Origin: Flavobacterium quisquiliarum | GTDB lineage: Bacteria > Bacteroidota > Bacteroidia > Flavobacteriales > Flavobacteriaceae | NCBI RefSeq assembly: GCF_019308285.1 | Contig: NZ_WWEM01000039.1 | Coordinates: 299,268-363,267, forward strand | DNA: 64,000 nt | Direction: 5' to 3' | In this document: in pieces, positions 8,252-16,656 of the stretch | Numbering within the stretch: the first letter of the stretch is position 1 | How the letters are laid out: every line of letters starts with the position of its first letter | Position numbers and translations under genes: made by a program | Notes under the pieces: generated by a model | Told to the model about the DNA's origin: nothing | The model's database searches: none | What the model saw: only the letters and a program-made list of their open reading frames with translations

Positions 8252-8394
8252 TTTTAAACACATAGAAACATAGTTATTCTGTGCGTTGAAAGGTATTCCA
8301 TTTGTAATAAAAAACATAGCTATGTGTGAGAAACTAGTTTCTTTTAGTTTACTTTTTTACTCAAACAAAAAACTATGTTTCTATGTGTTTAAAA
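8252..8394. repeat. 143-bp element with perfect 24-bp inverted repeats (copy 1)
   Basis: Arm 8252-8275 (core AAACACATAGAAACATAG) is exactly complementary to 8371-8394. An inner palindrome, ACATAGCTATGT, lies near 8320. The same arm sequence flanks the element at 10175-10327. Confidence 0.85.
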
Positions 8395-8495
8395 TTTTAA
8401 TCTCAAAGCATATAAAACTAGAACCACCTTACAAGTTGGGGCGACCAGCATAATATTGGAACACATCTTTGCAGAAATTTTAATCAATTCTTGCA

Positions 8496-9488
8496 ATGAA
8501 AACCAAAACACTTTACTCAGCCGTAATCGCAGTTTCCATTTTCTTTTTTATGGGATGCGAAAACGAAAATGACATTAATGAATCCGGATATTTAGTTCCG
8601 AAAACGGTCGATGAAGATCCGTCGATTCCATCCATTTTTGTAAACGGAACACAATTACATTCCGAAACTTTTGGAAATCCTACCAATCCAATGTTGATCT
8701 TTTTACACGGAGGCCCAGGTTCTGATTACCGAAACGGATTAAACGTACAGCAATTAGCCAAAGAAGGTTTTTATGTTGTTTTTTACGATCAGCGAGGTTC
8801 AGGATTATCTAAAAGACATGACAAAAAAAGTTATTCCATTCAATTAGTTTTGGATGATTTGACGGAAGTAATCAAATATTATAAAACTTCTCCTAGTCAA
8901 AAAGTATTCTTATTTGGTCATTCCTGGGGCGCGATGCTGGCGTCTGCTTATGTCAATCAATATCCAAATTCCATAAACGGAGTAATTCTCGCAGAACCAG
9001 GCGGACTCAACAAAAAACTCCTTGACGAATATGGCGAGATGAGCCGGAAAATCAACATCTTTTCTGAAGTAACAAGCAATCTTTTATACGTCGATCAGTT
9101 TATAACGGGAAAAGAAAATCAGCATGCCATTTTAGACTATAAATACGGCATTTCTTCGAGTTTTACTTATGCGAAAGGAAATGATGAAGGCATTCCCGGG
9201 CCGTCACCGTTTTGGAGAATTGGCACAACTGTTTTGGAAAGCTTTGTTGCTATTTCTGAAAATGAAGGATTCGATTTTACGACCAACTTAGATCAATATC
9301 AAACGAAAGTTTTGTTTTTATACGGCGAATTGAATAAATCATACGGACTGACTTTCGCGCAAAAAGAAGCTTCTTATTTTCCGGTTTCAGAAATTGCAGA
9401 AGTAAAAGGAACTGGTCACGAAATGATTTATTTTAAATGGGAAAATGTCGAGCCTTTAGTATTGAATTATTTAAATAACCTAAAATAA
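8496..9488 (+). CDS. Lipoprotein alpha/beta-hydrolase, proline iminopeptidase-like
   Basis: A 330-residue protein with a lipoprotein signal (Cys21 in 'FFFMGCENEN') and a complete alpha/beta-hydrolase fold. It has the oxyanion loop 'FLHGGPGSDYR', the 'FYDQRGSGLSKR' motif of the proline-iminopeptidase (S33) group, the nucleophile Ser143 in 'GHSWGAM', and a C-terminal catalytic His in 'GTGHEM'. S33 members release N-terminal proline or hydrolyse small esters, amides or epoxides, so the substrate is open. The lipobox places it in the envelope, unlike classical cytoplasmic iminopeptidases. The following barrel gene starts 7 bp after the stop, so the two form an operon. Confidence 0.82.
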   Translation: MKTKTLYSAVIAVSIFFFMGCENENDINESGYLVPKTVDEDPSIPSIFVNGTQLHSETFGNPTNPMLIFLHGGPGSDYRNGLNVQQLAKEGFYVVFYDQRGSGLSKRHDKKSYSIQLVLDDLTEVIKYYKTSPSQKVFLFGHSWGAMLASAYVNQYPNSINGVILAEPGGLNKKLLDEYGEMSRKINIFSEVTSNLLYVDQFITGKENQHAILDYKYGISSSFTYAKGNDEGIPGPSPFWRIGTTVLESFVAISENEGFDFTTNLDQYQTKVLFLYGELNKSYGLTFAQKEASYFPVSEIAEVKGTGHEMIYFKWENVEPLVLNYLNNLK

Positions 9489-9495
9489 TTCGGTC

Positions 9496-10170
9496 ATGAA
9501 AGCAATAATAGCCTTAATCGTATTTCTTATTTCTCTTCTAACAACTCACATTTCACAAGCACAAACCATTAACTGGGAAAGTCTCGAGAAAAATCAAAAA
9601 CATATTTTAAACCTAAATGCCGGTTGGGATTATAGTTTTGTTTACGGATTGAGTTATGGTTATCATTTAAAAACCGAACTGCCAATTATTCTAGAAAGTT
9701 CGATTTCTTTAGCTTCAGGCGAAGTTATTTTTGATGATTTTAAAACCAAAATTGGCGGACAAATACATGTTTATCAAATAAAAAATTTCCGTTTCAATGC
9801 TTCGCTACATGGAATTTACAGACGTTACGAAAATCCGCTAGTAACATTGCAGAATTTTGGTGTAGATGCTGGAGTTGTTATCGGTTATTATGAACCAAAA
9901 TGGTTTGCTTCAGGAGAATTTGGTTTTGATAAAGCAATTGTAACGCATTTTAAACATTCTGATATTTACAAAGATGTCTATCCCGATGTAAAAAATGGCT
10001 GGTATGAACCTTCAACAGGCGGAAATTTCAATTTCGGAGTTCAGGGCGGTTATTCTTTTGATCGAAGTGATATTACGTTACGGGCAGGAAAAGTGATGAC
10101 GCAGGATTTTAAAACAACACCGTTGATTCCTTTTTATGTACAGTTGGGATATAATTATAAATTGGATTGA
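9496..10170 (+). CDS. Secreted beta-barrel-like protein of unknown function
   Basis: The 224-residue protein has a signal peptide ('MKAIIALIVFLISLLTTHISQAQ', cleaved at about residue 23). The mature part is made of short amphipathic strands with many aromatics and ends 'FYVQLGYNYKLD', a plausible barrel closing strand. The family is not recognised. It lies 7 bp behind the hydrolase lipoprotein, implying a shared envelope role. A copy of the ACACATAGAAACATAG inverted repeat begins 5 bp after its stop. Confidence 0.7.
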   Translation: MKAIIALIVFLISLLTTHISQAQTINWESLEKNQKHILNLNAGWDYSFVYGLSYGYHLKTELPIILESSISLASGEVIFDDFKTKIGGQIHVYQIKNFRFNASLHGIYRRYENPLVTLQNFGVDAGVVIGYYEPKWFASGEFGFDKAIVTHFKHSDIYKDVYPDVKNGWYEPSTGGNFNFGVQGGYSFDRSDITLRAGKVMTQDFKTTPLIPFYVQLGYNYKLD

Positions 10171-10174
10171 TTTA

Positions 10175-10327
10175 TTTTAAACACATAGAAACATAGATTT
10201 TTTTTCAAACTAAGAAAAGGATAATTTAAAAAGCTAGCTTTCACACATAGAGCTATATCTATGTTTGTTTATACAAGTGAAACGCCTTTTTGACGTGTAG
10301 AATCACTATGTTTCTATGTGTTTAAAA
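10175..10327. repeat. 153-bp element with perfect 22-bp inverted repeats (copy 2)
   Basis: Arm 10175-10196 and its complement 10306-10327 have the same sequence as the arms at 8252-8394. The interiors differ in most positions but share a TAGCTATATCTATG-type inner part. The two copies bracket the hydrolase/barrel gene pair. Confidence 0.85.
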
Positions 10328-10342
10328 TTATTCACAATAAGC

Positions 10343-10375
10343 AAACCCGACAGGCTATAAAAACCTGTCGGGTTT
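10343..10375. terminator. Hairpin terminator, CCCGACAGG type
   Basis: AAACCCGACAGG (10343-10354) pairs perfectly with CCTGTCGGGTTT (10364-10375), loop 9 nt. It lies downstream of the last PUL gene (minus strand) and of the convergent barrel gene. Confidence 0.8.
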
Positions 10376-10398
10376 AACTCTAAAATTAGATATAGAAT

Positions 10399-12828
10399 TT
10401 AAATATCGATTTCTATACTTTCTCCTTTTTTCAATATAATTTCTTTTTTATAATTACCGAAAACCAAAGTTGTTTTTCCTCCTGTTTTAGAAGAAATTAC
10501 AGCATGAGATAGATTTTTATTGTTCCAAGTCATTTCGATTTCAAATCCTCCTCTAGCACAGATTCCTTTTACCGAACCTTCTGACCAGGCGTCTGGCAAA
10601 GCAGGTAATAATCGGATTTCGTTTTCGTCTGATTGAACCAGCATTTCAGCAACTGCTGCTGCGCCTCCAAAATTCCCATCAATCTGAAATGGCGGATGCG
10701 CGTCGAATAAATTCGGGTACGTTCCTCCTCCTCTTCTTGGTTTTTCTGTTTTCTTTCCGTCAGGATCTACATAACGAAGTAATTCACGGAACATTTTATA
10801 AGCACGATTTCCATCCCAAAGTCTTGCCCAAAGATTAATTCTCCATCCTTTTGACCAGCCTGTGGTTTCGTCGCCTTTTATTTCTAATGTTTTCTTTGAA
10901 GCTTCGGCTAAATCTGGCGTTTTTAAAGGCGTAATATGGTCGCCTGGGAAAAGTCCGAATAACTGTGATTGATGACGGTGTTTTGGGTCATTATCATCCC
11001 AATCAAAATACCATTCCTGAAGGTTTCCTTTTTTACCTATTTGATAGGGATACAGTCTTGAAAGTGCTGTTTCCAGTTTTTTTCTAAAATCGGCATCTGT
11101 ATTTAATATTTTTGAAGCTTTTATAGTTTTATCAAAACATTCGCGAATCATAGCCAAATCAGCTGTTCCTCCGTAGAATGTTGCACCTACAAAACCATCT
11201 GCCAGTTTATATTGATTTTCTGGTGAAGTCGATGGCGAAGTAATTAAGTTTCCATTTTTATCGTTAACCAACCAGCCCAAACAAAATTCTGCAGCACCTT
11301 TCATTAACGGATAACCTTCTTTTTTCAAATAAGTTACATCTTGACTAAAAGTATAATGCTCCCAAACATGGGTACTCAACCACGCTCCCGCCATCGGCCA
11401 GCATGCCCACATTGGGTCTTCTTTTCCAAACTGTCCAACCGGATTGGTCATGGCCCAGATATCTGAATTGTGCGCCGCAGCCCAACCTTTATCAACACCA
11501 TAAAAAGTTTTGGCTGTAACTTTTCCTGTTACCGAAAGGTTTTTAATAAAACTCAAAAGTGACGAATGCATTTCGGAAAGATTGGTGTTTTCTGCCAGCC
11601 AGTAATTTTCTTCCAGATTGATATTCATCGTATAATTACTGCTCCAAGGCGGACTTAAATGCGGATTCCAAAGTCCTTGCAAATTGGCTGGAACGCCCAA
11701 AGTTCTTGAAGAACTGATTAACAGATAACGTCCATAATTGAAATACAAGACTTCTAGGTTTTTATCTTCTTTTCCGTCAGCATAACGCAATAAACGTTCA
11801 TCTGTTGGTAAATCCGGAGCGGTTGTTTTTCCTAAATCTAAGTTGACACGATTAAAGAATTTTTGATAATCGGCAATATGAGATTCTTTTAGTTTGTCGA
11901 ATGCTTTTGCGTAAGCTTTATTCAGATTTTCTAATGCAATTGATATGTCGTCTAAACCTTCTGATGCCGGATTTTTGTCAAAACCGTTAAAGCTTGTTGC
12001 AACAGAAACAAAAATTATGGCTTCAGTCGCATCTTTTAAGGTTAAGGTTTCTCTGGAACTTGTAATCGTTCCGTCTGTTTTTTTAATTTGAACTAAACCT
12101 GTAAATCTTGTTCCTCTATCTTTTAAATTCAGATATTTTGGGAGAACACTATATCCTGCGTTTTCATGAATTGGCGCAACGCCTCTTAGTACCATAATAT
12201 TGTTTCGCACTTCTACATTTGATTTTAAAAGGCTTTTTAGATTAATATCAAAATTTAAAGCTCCTTTTTGATCTGCTGTTAATTTGATAATCATAACTTT
12301 ATCTGGAGCCGACACGAAATATTCTCGCGTATATTTGATACCCGCCATTTCGTAACTTACTTTAGAAATAGCATTCGAAAGATCCAATTCGCGATGGTAA
12401 TTTACTGCTTTTCCTTTTTCGGAATTATTGATTTCTAATGTTCCTAAAGGTGCATACGATTCGGAATTTTTTCCCTGAACTTTTTTGTTGAGTTCTTCTG
12501 CCAGTTTGTAGTTTTCGTTTTGTAAAGCTTCACGAATTGCGGGAATGTTTTTGTAAGCTTCTGGGCTCATATTGGCATTTACGGGTTCGCCCGACCAAAG
12601 CGTAATGTCATTCAGATAAATTTTATCTGAATTGGCGCCTCCAAAAACGGTTGCTCCCATTTTTCCGTTTCCTAAAACTAAGCTTTCTTCAAAGAATTCT
12701 GCGGGTTGTTTGTACCATAAAACATCTTTGGATTGTGCTGAAATGTTTGTATAGTAAGACGTGAGAAGTAAGAGGAGAAATGTTTTTTTTATGATTTCTA
12801 GATTCATAGACTTATTCTTTTGGGTCAT
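10399..12828 (-). CDS. GH95 alpha-L-fucosidase
   Basis: The 809-residue protein has a signal peptide (ending near 'NISAQS'). It starts at ATG 12826-12828; a second ATG eight codons in is equally possible. The mature part has the GH95 plan: N-terminal beta domain from 'WYKQPAEFFEESLVLGNGKMGA', then the (alpha/alpha)6 barrel. Family signatures are 'NINLEENYW' (the NxN pair), 'WPMAGAWLSTHVWEHY', 'SPSTSPENQY' (the Glu in SPEN is the expected acid), 'HRHQSQLFGLFPG', and Asp717 in 'QIDGNFGG'. GH95 enzymes are inverting alpha-1,2-L-fucosidases. In a xyloglucan locus it would remove terminal fucose from F side chains in the periplasm. It is the last gene of the PUL on this strand. Confidence 0.92.
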   Translation of the reverse strand: MTQKNKSMNLEIIKKTFLLLLLTSYYTNISAQSKDVLWYKQPAEFFEESLVLGNGKMGATVFGGANSDKIYLNDITLWSGEPVNANMSPEAYKNIPAIREALQNENYKLAEELNKKVQGKNSESYAPLGTLEINNSEKGKAVNYHRELDLSNAISKVSYEMAGIKYTREYFVSAPDKVMIIKLTADQKGALNFDINLKSLLKSNVEVRNNIMVLRGVAPIHENAGYSVLPKYLNLKDRGTRFTGLVQIKKTDGTITSSRETLTLKDATEAIIFVSVATSFNGFDKNPASEGLDDISIALENLNKAYAKAFDKLKESHIADYQKFFNRVNLDLGKTTAPDLPTDERLLRYADGKEDKNLEVLYFNYGRYLLISSSRTLGVPANLQGLWNPHLSPPWSSNYTMNINLEENYWLAENTNLSEMHSSLLSFIKNLSVTGKVTAKTFYGVDKGWAAAHNSDIWAMTNPVGQFGKEDPMWACWPMAGAWLSTHVWEHYTFSQDVTYLKKEGYPLMKGAAEFCLGWLVNDKNGNLITSPSTSPENQYKLADGFVGATFYGGTADLAMIRECFDKTIKASKILNTDADFRKKLETALSRLYPYQIGKKGNLQEWYFDWDDNDPKHRHQSQLFGLFPGDHITPLKTPDLAEASKKTLEIKGDETTGWSKGWRINLWARLWDGNRAYKMFRELLRYVDPDGKKTEKPRRGGGTYPNLFDAHPPFQIDGNFGGAAAVAEMLVQSDENEIRLLPALPDAWSEGSVKGICARGGFEIEMTWNNKNLSHAVISSKTGGKTTLVFGNYKKEIILKKGESIEIDI

Positions 12829-12856
12829 GTTTTTTACATCTGGTATTTCTGCAATC

Positions 12857-12960
12857 TTGTCATTCCGAGGAACGAGGAATCTTCGCTAGTAGCTCGACAA
12901 AGATTGAGGATTTACTTTATGGAGTTTCTTGCGAAGATTCCTCGTTCCTCGGAATGACAA
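12857..12960. repeat. 104-bp element with perfect 30-bp inverted repeats
   Basis: Arm 12857-12886 is exactly complementary to 12931-12960 (core ATTCCGAGGAACGAGGAATC). It fills the junction between the acetylesterase and fucosidase genes, both read on the minus strand. Confidence 0.85.
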
Positions 12961-12992
12961 AACTATCGTGTTAATCTTGTATCATCAAATAA

Positions 12993-14939
12993 TTACTTAC
13001 TCACTTTATATTGTTCATTCGCCGTTAGCATTTCCCAGTTGTCGGTTCTAAATGGCGACGCTGGAAATTTCTCTTTATTGAAAAGATTGATTTGTGTGTC
13101 ATCATCAGCCCAGCCGTAATGAACCGCTACCGGAGTTTGAACTTTATCGTTTGAAACAATTATTTTGTTGTCTTTAATTATCGCTTTCGTGGCATGAAAA
13201 ACTTTGTCTGAACCTGCAATTTCGAAACCTTTTAATTCATCGTTATTCGGCGTTGATAATCCGCTGCCGATGTTATCGAAAGTGAGGATAATTTGGTTTC
13301 CTTTTATTTCCTGCGATTTATAAGTTGGGCCACTGTGCACTTGTTTTTTGCCGTAAAGATTGTTCATTGCGATCGCCGCCAAACGTAAACCAATATCTTG
13401 TTTGTTGGTTGGATGAATATCTTTCGCATTTCCGATATCGGTTGTAACGGCCATTCCGGTGTTTGGCAGTTTTAAGGTTTCAGATTGTGCTTCACGAAGT
13501 TCTGCCCAACGGCTTCCTTTTTGGCTGTTGCCGCCGAATTCATCAAAGGTGGATAATTGAACGAAATAAAAAGGGAAATTTCCTTGTTTGAATTTGGTTC
13601 TCCAATCGGTAATCATTAACGGAAATGATTTTTTGTATTCTGCCGCTCTCCAAACATTCGCTTCTCCTTGATACCATAAAACGCCCTGCATCGCATAAGG
13701 CACTAACGGATTTACCATCGCATTGTACAATAATGACGGATAACTGTTTGGCGAAACTTCAATTCTCACTTTTACCACGTTAAATTTCCAAAGTCCTTCT
13801 AACGGAAGACTTGAATCTTTAAAATCGATTTTTAAATCTTGCGAATCGCCGTAGATACCGCCGCCACCGCTGTAATCTGTAATTCTTACAGCGATTACGT
13901 TTGTTCCTTCTTTTAAGACATTTGCCGGAATTTTGTAAACTCTTTTGGCATCCCAAAGATTGTTTGTTCCAATTTGAACGCCGTTTACAAATGTTTGGTC
14001 TTCGTCATCGACTTTTGCTAAATGTAAAGTGGCTTCTTTTTTGGCTTGTTCTGCTGTTAGAACAATGGTTTTGCGCATCCAGACAATTCCATCGATGTTT
14101 CCGATTTGTTGGTTTTCCCAAAGTGATGGTACTTTTATTTCCGGCCAGTTTTTATCTTGGAAATTTGCGTTTTTAAATTGCTCTTCGTTTTCCATCGAAA
14201 CATCAAAACCCTGTACTTTTTTTAAGTTTTCTAAAACTGATTTTTTATAGGTTTCAAAAATCGCATTGATATCTACGGTTGGAACATCTGCAATCATGGC
14301 TTTAAAATCGGGACTGTTTTCGAAAGCTTCACGGCTTGTCCAAGTCTCCACATTTGTTCCTCCCCAGGAAGTATTGATGATTCCGATTGGGATTTTTAAT
14401 TCTGCATACAGTTTTCTGGCGAAATAGTAGCCAACTGCTGTGAAGTTGCCCACATTTTCTTTGTTTGCTTCTTCCCATTTCCCTTGTTTTAAATCGTCTT
14501 TTGGAGTGCCGCTTAAATCTTGTGCCACACCAAAATGACGAATCATTGGATAATTAGCAGTTTCAATTTCCTTTTCGGCATTCATGGTTTTGAAAACCTG
14601 AAATTCCATATTAGATTGTCCGCTGCAAATCCAGACTTCGCCAACCAAAACATTTTTGATGGTGATTTTATTTTTTCCAATTACGATTAACTCGAATGGC
14701 CCACCGGCTTTTTCAGCAGCTAAACTTACCATCCATTTTCCGTTTTTATCTGCTGTTGTTTTCTTAATTTGTTTGTTGAAATGAACTTCTACGCTTTCAT
14801 TCGCATCAGCAAAACCCCAAATCGGAATTTGCTTGTCTCTTTGGAGCACCATTCCATCAGAGAATATTAAAGGCATTCTCACATTAGCATTAGTTAAAAC
14901 ACTAATTAACAGAAAAATAAATAGTAAACTCTTTTCCAT
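12993..14939 (-). CDS. SGNH-type acetylesterase (sialate O-acetylesterase / CE20-like)
   Basis: The 648-residue protein has a signal peptide. The catalytic SGNH domain opens with 'VWICSGQSNMEF', nucleophile Ser109, continues with 'GIINTSWGGTNVETW', and ends with the Asp/His region 'DIGNAKDIHPTNKQDIG'. A jelly-roll, beta-galactosidase-like insert ('VWMRKTIVLTAEQAKKEATLHLAKVDDEDQTFVNG...') interrupts the domain at about residues 255-385. Annotation pipelines name such proteins sialate O-acetylesterase. The same SGNH-plus-insert form is known as CE20 xyloglucan acetylesterase in Xanthomonas, which fits this neighbourhood better. Predicted role: removing O-acetyl groups from xyloglucan oligosaccharides in the periplasm. 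The substrate is inferred from the locus. Confidence 0.85.
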   Translation of the reverse strand: MEKSLLFIFLLISVLTNANVRMPLIFSDGMVLQRDKQIPIWGFADANESVEVHFNKQIKKTTADKNGKWMVSLAAEKAGGPFELIVIGKNKITIKNVLVGEVWICSGQSNMEFQVFKTMNAEKEIETANYPMIRHFGVAQDLSGTPKDDLKQGKWEEANKENVGNFTAVGYYFARKLYAELKIPIGIINTSWGGTNVETWTSREAFENSPDFKAMIADVPTVDINAIFETYKKSVLENLKKVQGFDVSMENEEQFKNANFQDKNWPEIKVPSLWENQQIGNIDGIVWMRKTIVLTAEQAKKEATLHLAKVDDEDQTFVNGVQIGTNNLWDAKRVYKIPANVLKEGTNVIAVRITDYSGGGGIYGDSQDLKIDFKDSSLPLEGLWKFNVVKVRIEVSPNSYPSLLYNAMVNPLVPYAMQGVLWYQGEANVWRAAEYKKSFPLMITDWRTKFKQGNFPFYFVQLSTFDEFGGNSQKGSRWAELREAQSETLKLPNTGMAVTTDIGNAKDIHPTNKQDIGLRLAAIAMNNLYGKKQVHSGPTYKSQEIKGNQIILTFDNIGSGLSTPNNDELKGFEIAGSDKVFHATKAIIKDNKIIVSNDKVQTPVAVHYGWADDDTQINLFNKEKFPASPFRTDNWEMLTANEQYKVSK

Positions 14940-14962
14940 TTTTTTGATTTAAATATTTTTTG

Positions 14963-15040
14963 AACCATATAAGTGATATAAGATATTTTAAGTTTTTATT
15001 TCGCACTGCGCTTAAATTTACTTATATCACTTATATGGTT
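14963..15040. repeat. 78-bp inverted repeat between GH5 and acetylesterase genes
   Basis: The 20-nt arm AACCATATAAGTGATATAAG (14963-14982) is perfectly complementary to 15021-15040. Pairing continues inward with mismatches through TTTTAAG/CTTAAA. Confidence 0.8.
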
Positions 15041-15053
15041 TAAACTAAATTTT

Positions 15054-16559
15054 TTACTTTAATCCGTCTATTAAAGCGTTTAAAGCTTGTGTGTCGAAGA
15101 CGGTATTATTGGTTCTGTTCATGATTCCGAAACCGTTGTTTCCTAGACTTCCTTCATCCCAATAAAAAGGTAATAATCCGTTTGCTTTTGCTGTTTTGAC
15201 TACCGTTTTTAAATAATACGCTCTTGAATTTAAATGTAAAGTCAGCGCATCTCCCGTTAAAGTTGTTCTGCGGATGGCTCCAAATTCTCCCAATAAAACT
15301 GGAATTCCTTTGTCAACAAACTGGGTTTTCATCAATTTGAAATTCTTTTCTAAATCGGCTTCTTCTCCCCAAGTTGCATTTCGTTCTGTATCGGTTGTAG
15401 AATGGAAACCATTTCCCCAATAATAGAACATTTTACCCCAAGTTTCATCTTTCGTTAAACCGGCAAAATTCCAAGGTGAATAATAATGAACCTCTACCAT
15501 CATTCTGCCTGATACTTTATCTGTAGGCAATGTAGTCATTAATTTGTTTGTTTTCTCGATATCTGTTGTTGGCCCTTGAACTACTAAAACACGAGTAGCA
15601 TTTTTTCCTCCAGTTGAGCGAACAGCATCAATAAAAGTTTGATGATACGACGTTAAAACTGCCATTTGCGTCGCATCTTCAACAGCCGGTTCATTGGCGC
15701 TGGCAAAAAGCAAATGCTCGTCAAATCCACGTAAATGCGTTGCAATTTGTTCCCAAAACGCTTTTTGTTTGGCGTTGTTTTCTACTTTTTTAGCTTCGAT
15801 AATATTGTTTTCCAACCAGCCGCCGTCCCAGTGAATGTTTACTACAACATACATATCGTTATCAACACAATACTGGACCACTTCTTTTACTCGGTTTAAC
15901 CAATCCATTTTGATTTTTGCTGTTGCTGCATTTTCTAAATTTTGATTCCAAGAACATGGAATTCGAATAGCATTAAAACCGTTTGCTTTTACAGCATCGA
16001 TTAAAGCTTTTGTTACTTTTGGATTTCCCCAAGCCGTTTCTCCGCCTGTAGCTTCCAAAGTATTTCCGATATTCCATCCTAATTTGATTTTTGCTGCCAA
16101 TTCAACCGCAGAACTTCCCATTCCGGATGCATCAGCTGCAATTGGATTAGTATTATAACTTGGGTACAAACCTGTAACAACTGTTGTAGCAGTCTGCGAA
16201 ACTGCTATCGTAACCGTTTTTGCCTCATTTGAACTTAAAGTGACTGAAGCCGTTCTAGTAGCAGTTTCTGTATTTTCTGAAGCTGTTATTCTAACAATAA
16301 TACTTCCTTTTGTTCCTGTTGTCTGACTCACTTTTAACCAATTTGCAGAACTGGTCAAAGTCCAAGTTGCAGCTTCTGAATTAATAGTGATATCCGAAGT
16401 ATTTTCTTTGCTGTCAAAATCAATTTTGGCTGTACTTGCTGTTAATAATTTTATAGTGGCTTCTGAAGCATTTTCTTTGTCTGAGCTGCAGGCTAAAACG
16501 CCTAAAAATGCAAAGCATAAAATAAAGCTCAACAGATAATCTTTGATTGTTTTTTTCAT
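15054..16559 (-). CDS. BACON-GH5 endo-xyloglucanase/endoglucanase lipoprotein
   Basis: The 501-residue lipoprotein has its lipid-anchor Cys24 in 'FLGVLACSS'. Residues about 35-130 form a BACON beta-sandwich ('ATWTLTSSANWLKVSQTTGTKGSI'), then a Pro/Ser/Thr linker leads to a GH5 barrel from about residue 150 ('KLGWNIGNTLEATG'). The catalytic pair is clear: Glu290 in 'SANEPAV' (acid/base) and Glu425 in 'LLGEFGA' (nucleophile). BACON-GH5 subfamily 4 is the domain order of the surface endo-xyloglucanase of the Bacteroides ovatus xyloglucan locus, the main reason for the substrate call. As an outer-membrane lipoprotein it would make the first cuts at the cell surface. Its leader shares TTTAAGTTAAGT with the susC upstream region. 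Confidence 0.92.
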   Translation of the reverse strand: MKKTIKDYLLSFILCFAFLGVLACSSDKENASEATIKLLTASTAKIDFDSKENTSDITINSEAATWTLTSSANWLKVSQTTGTKGSIIVRITASENTETATRTASVTLSSNEAKTVTIAVSQTATTVVTGLYPSYNTNPIAADASGMGSSAVELAAKIKLGWNIGNTLEATGGETAWGNPKVTKALIDAVKANGFNAIRIPCSWNQNLENAATAKIKMDWLNRVKEVVQYCVDNDMYVVVNIHWDGGWLENNIIEAKKVENNAKQKAFWEQIATHLRGFDEHLLFASANEPAVEDATQMAVLTSYHQTFIDAVRSTGGKNATRVLVVQGPTTDIEKTNKLMTTLPTDKVSGRMMVEVHYYSPWNFAGLTKDETWGKMFYYWGNGFHSTTDTERNATWGEEADLEKNFKLMKTQFVDKGIPVLLGEFGAIRRTTLTGDALTLHLNSRAYYLKTVVKTAKANGLLPFYWDEGSLGNNGFGIMNRTNNTVFDTQALNALIDGLK

Positions 16560-16593
16560 TTGGTTTGGTTTAAGTTAAGTGTAAGTTTTTAAA

Positions 16594-16626
16594 ATCAACG
16601 CCAGCTTGTAGTGGGCTGGCGTTGAT
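16594..16626. terminator. Hairpin between GH3 and GH5 genes
   Basis: ATCAACGCCAGC (16594-16605) pairs perfectly with GCTGGCGTTGAT (16615-16626), loop 9 nt. The minus-strand side carries no long U-tract, so processing or attenuation is possible. Confidence 0.7.
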
Positions 16627-16656
16627 AGTTTGGTTATTTTATAGCAATAACAAGTT

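Noticed and set aside
13901..14250. Plus-strand frames opposite the acetylesterase
   Set aside because: They are Leu/Phe/Cys-rich shadows of the minus-strand coding sequence.
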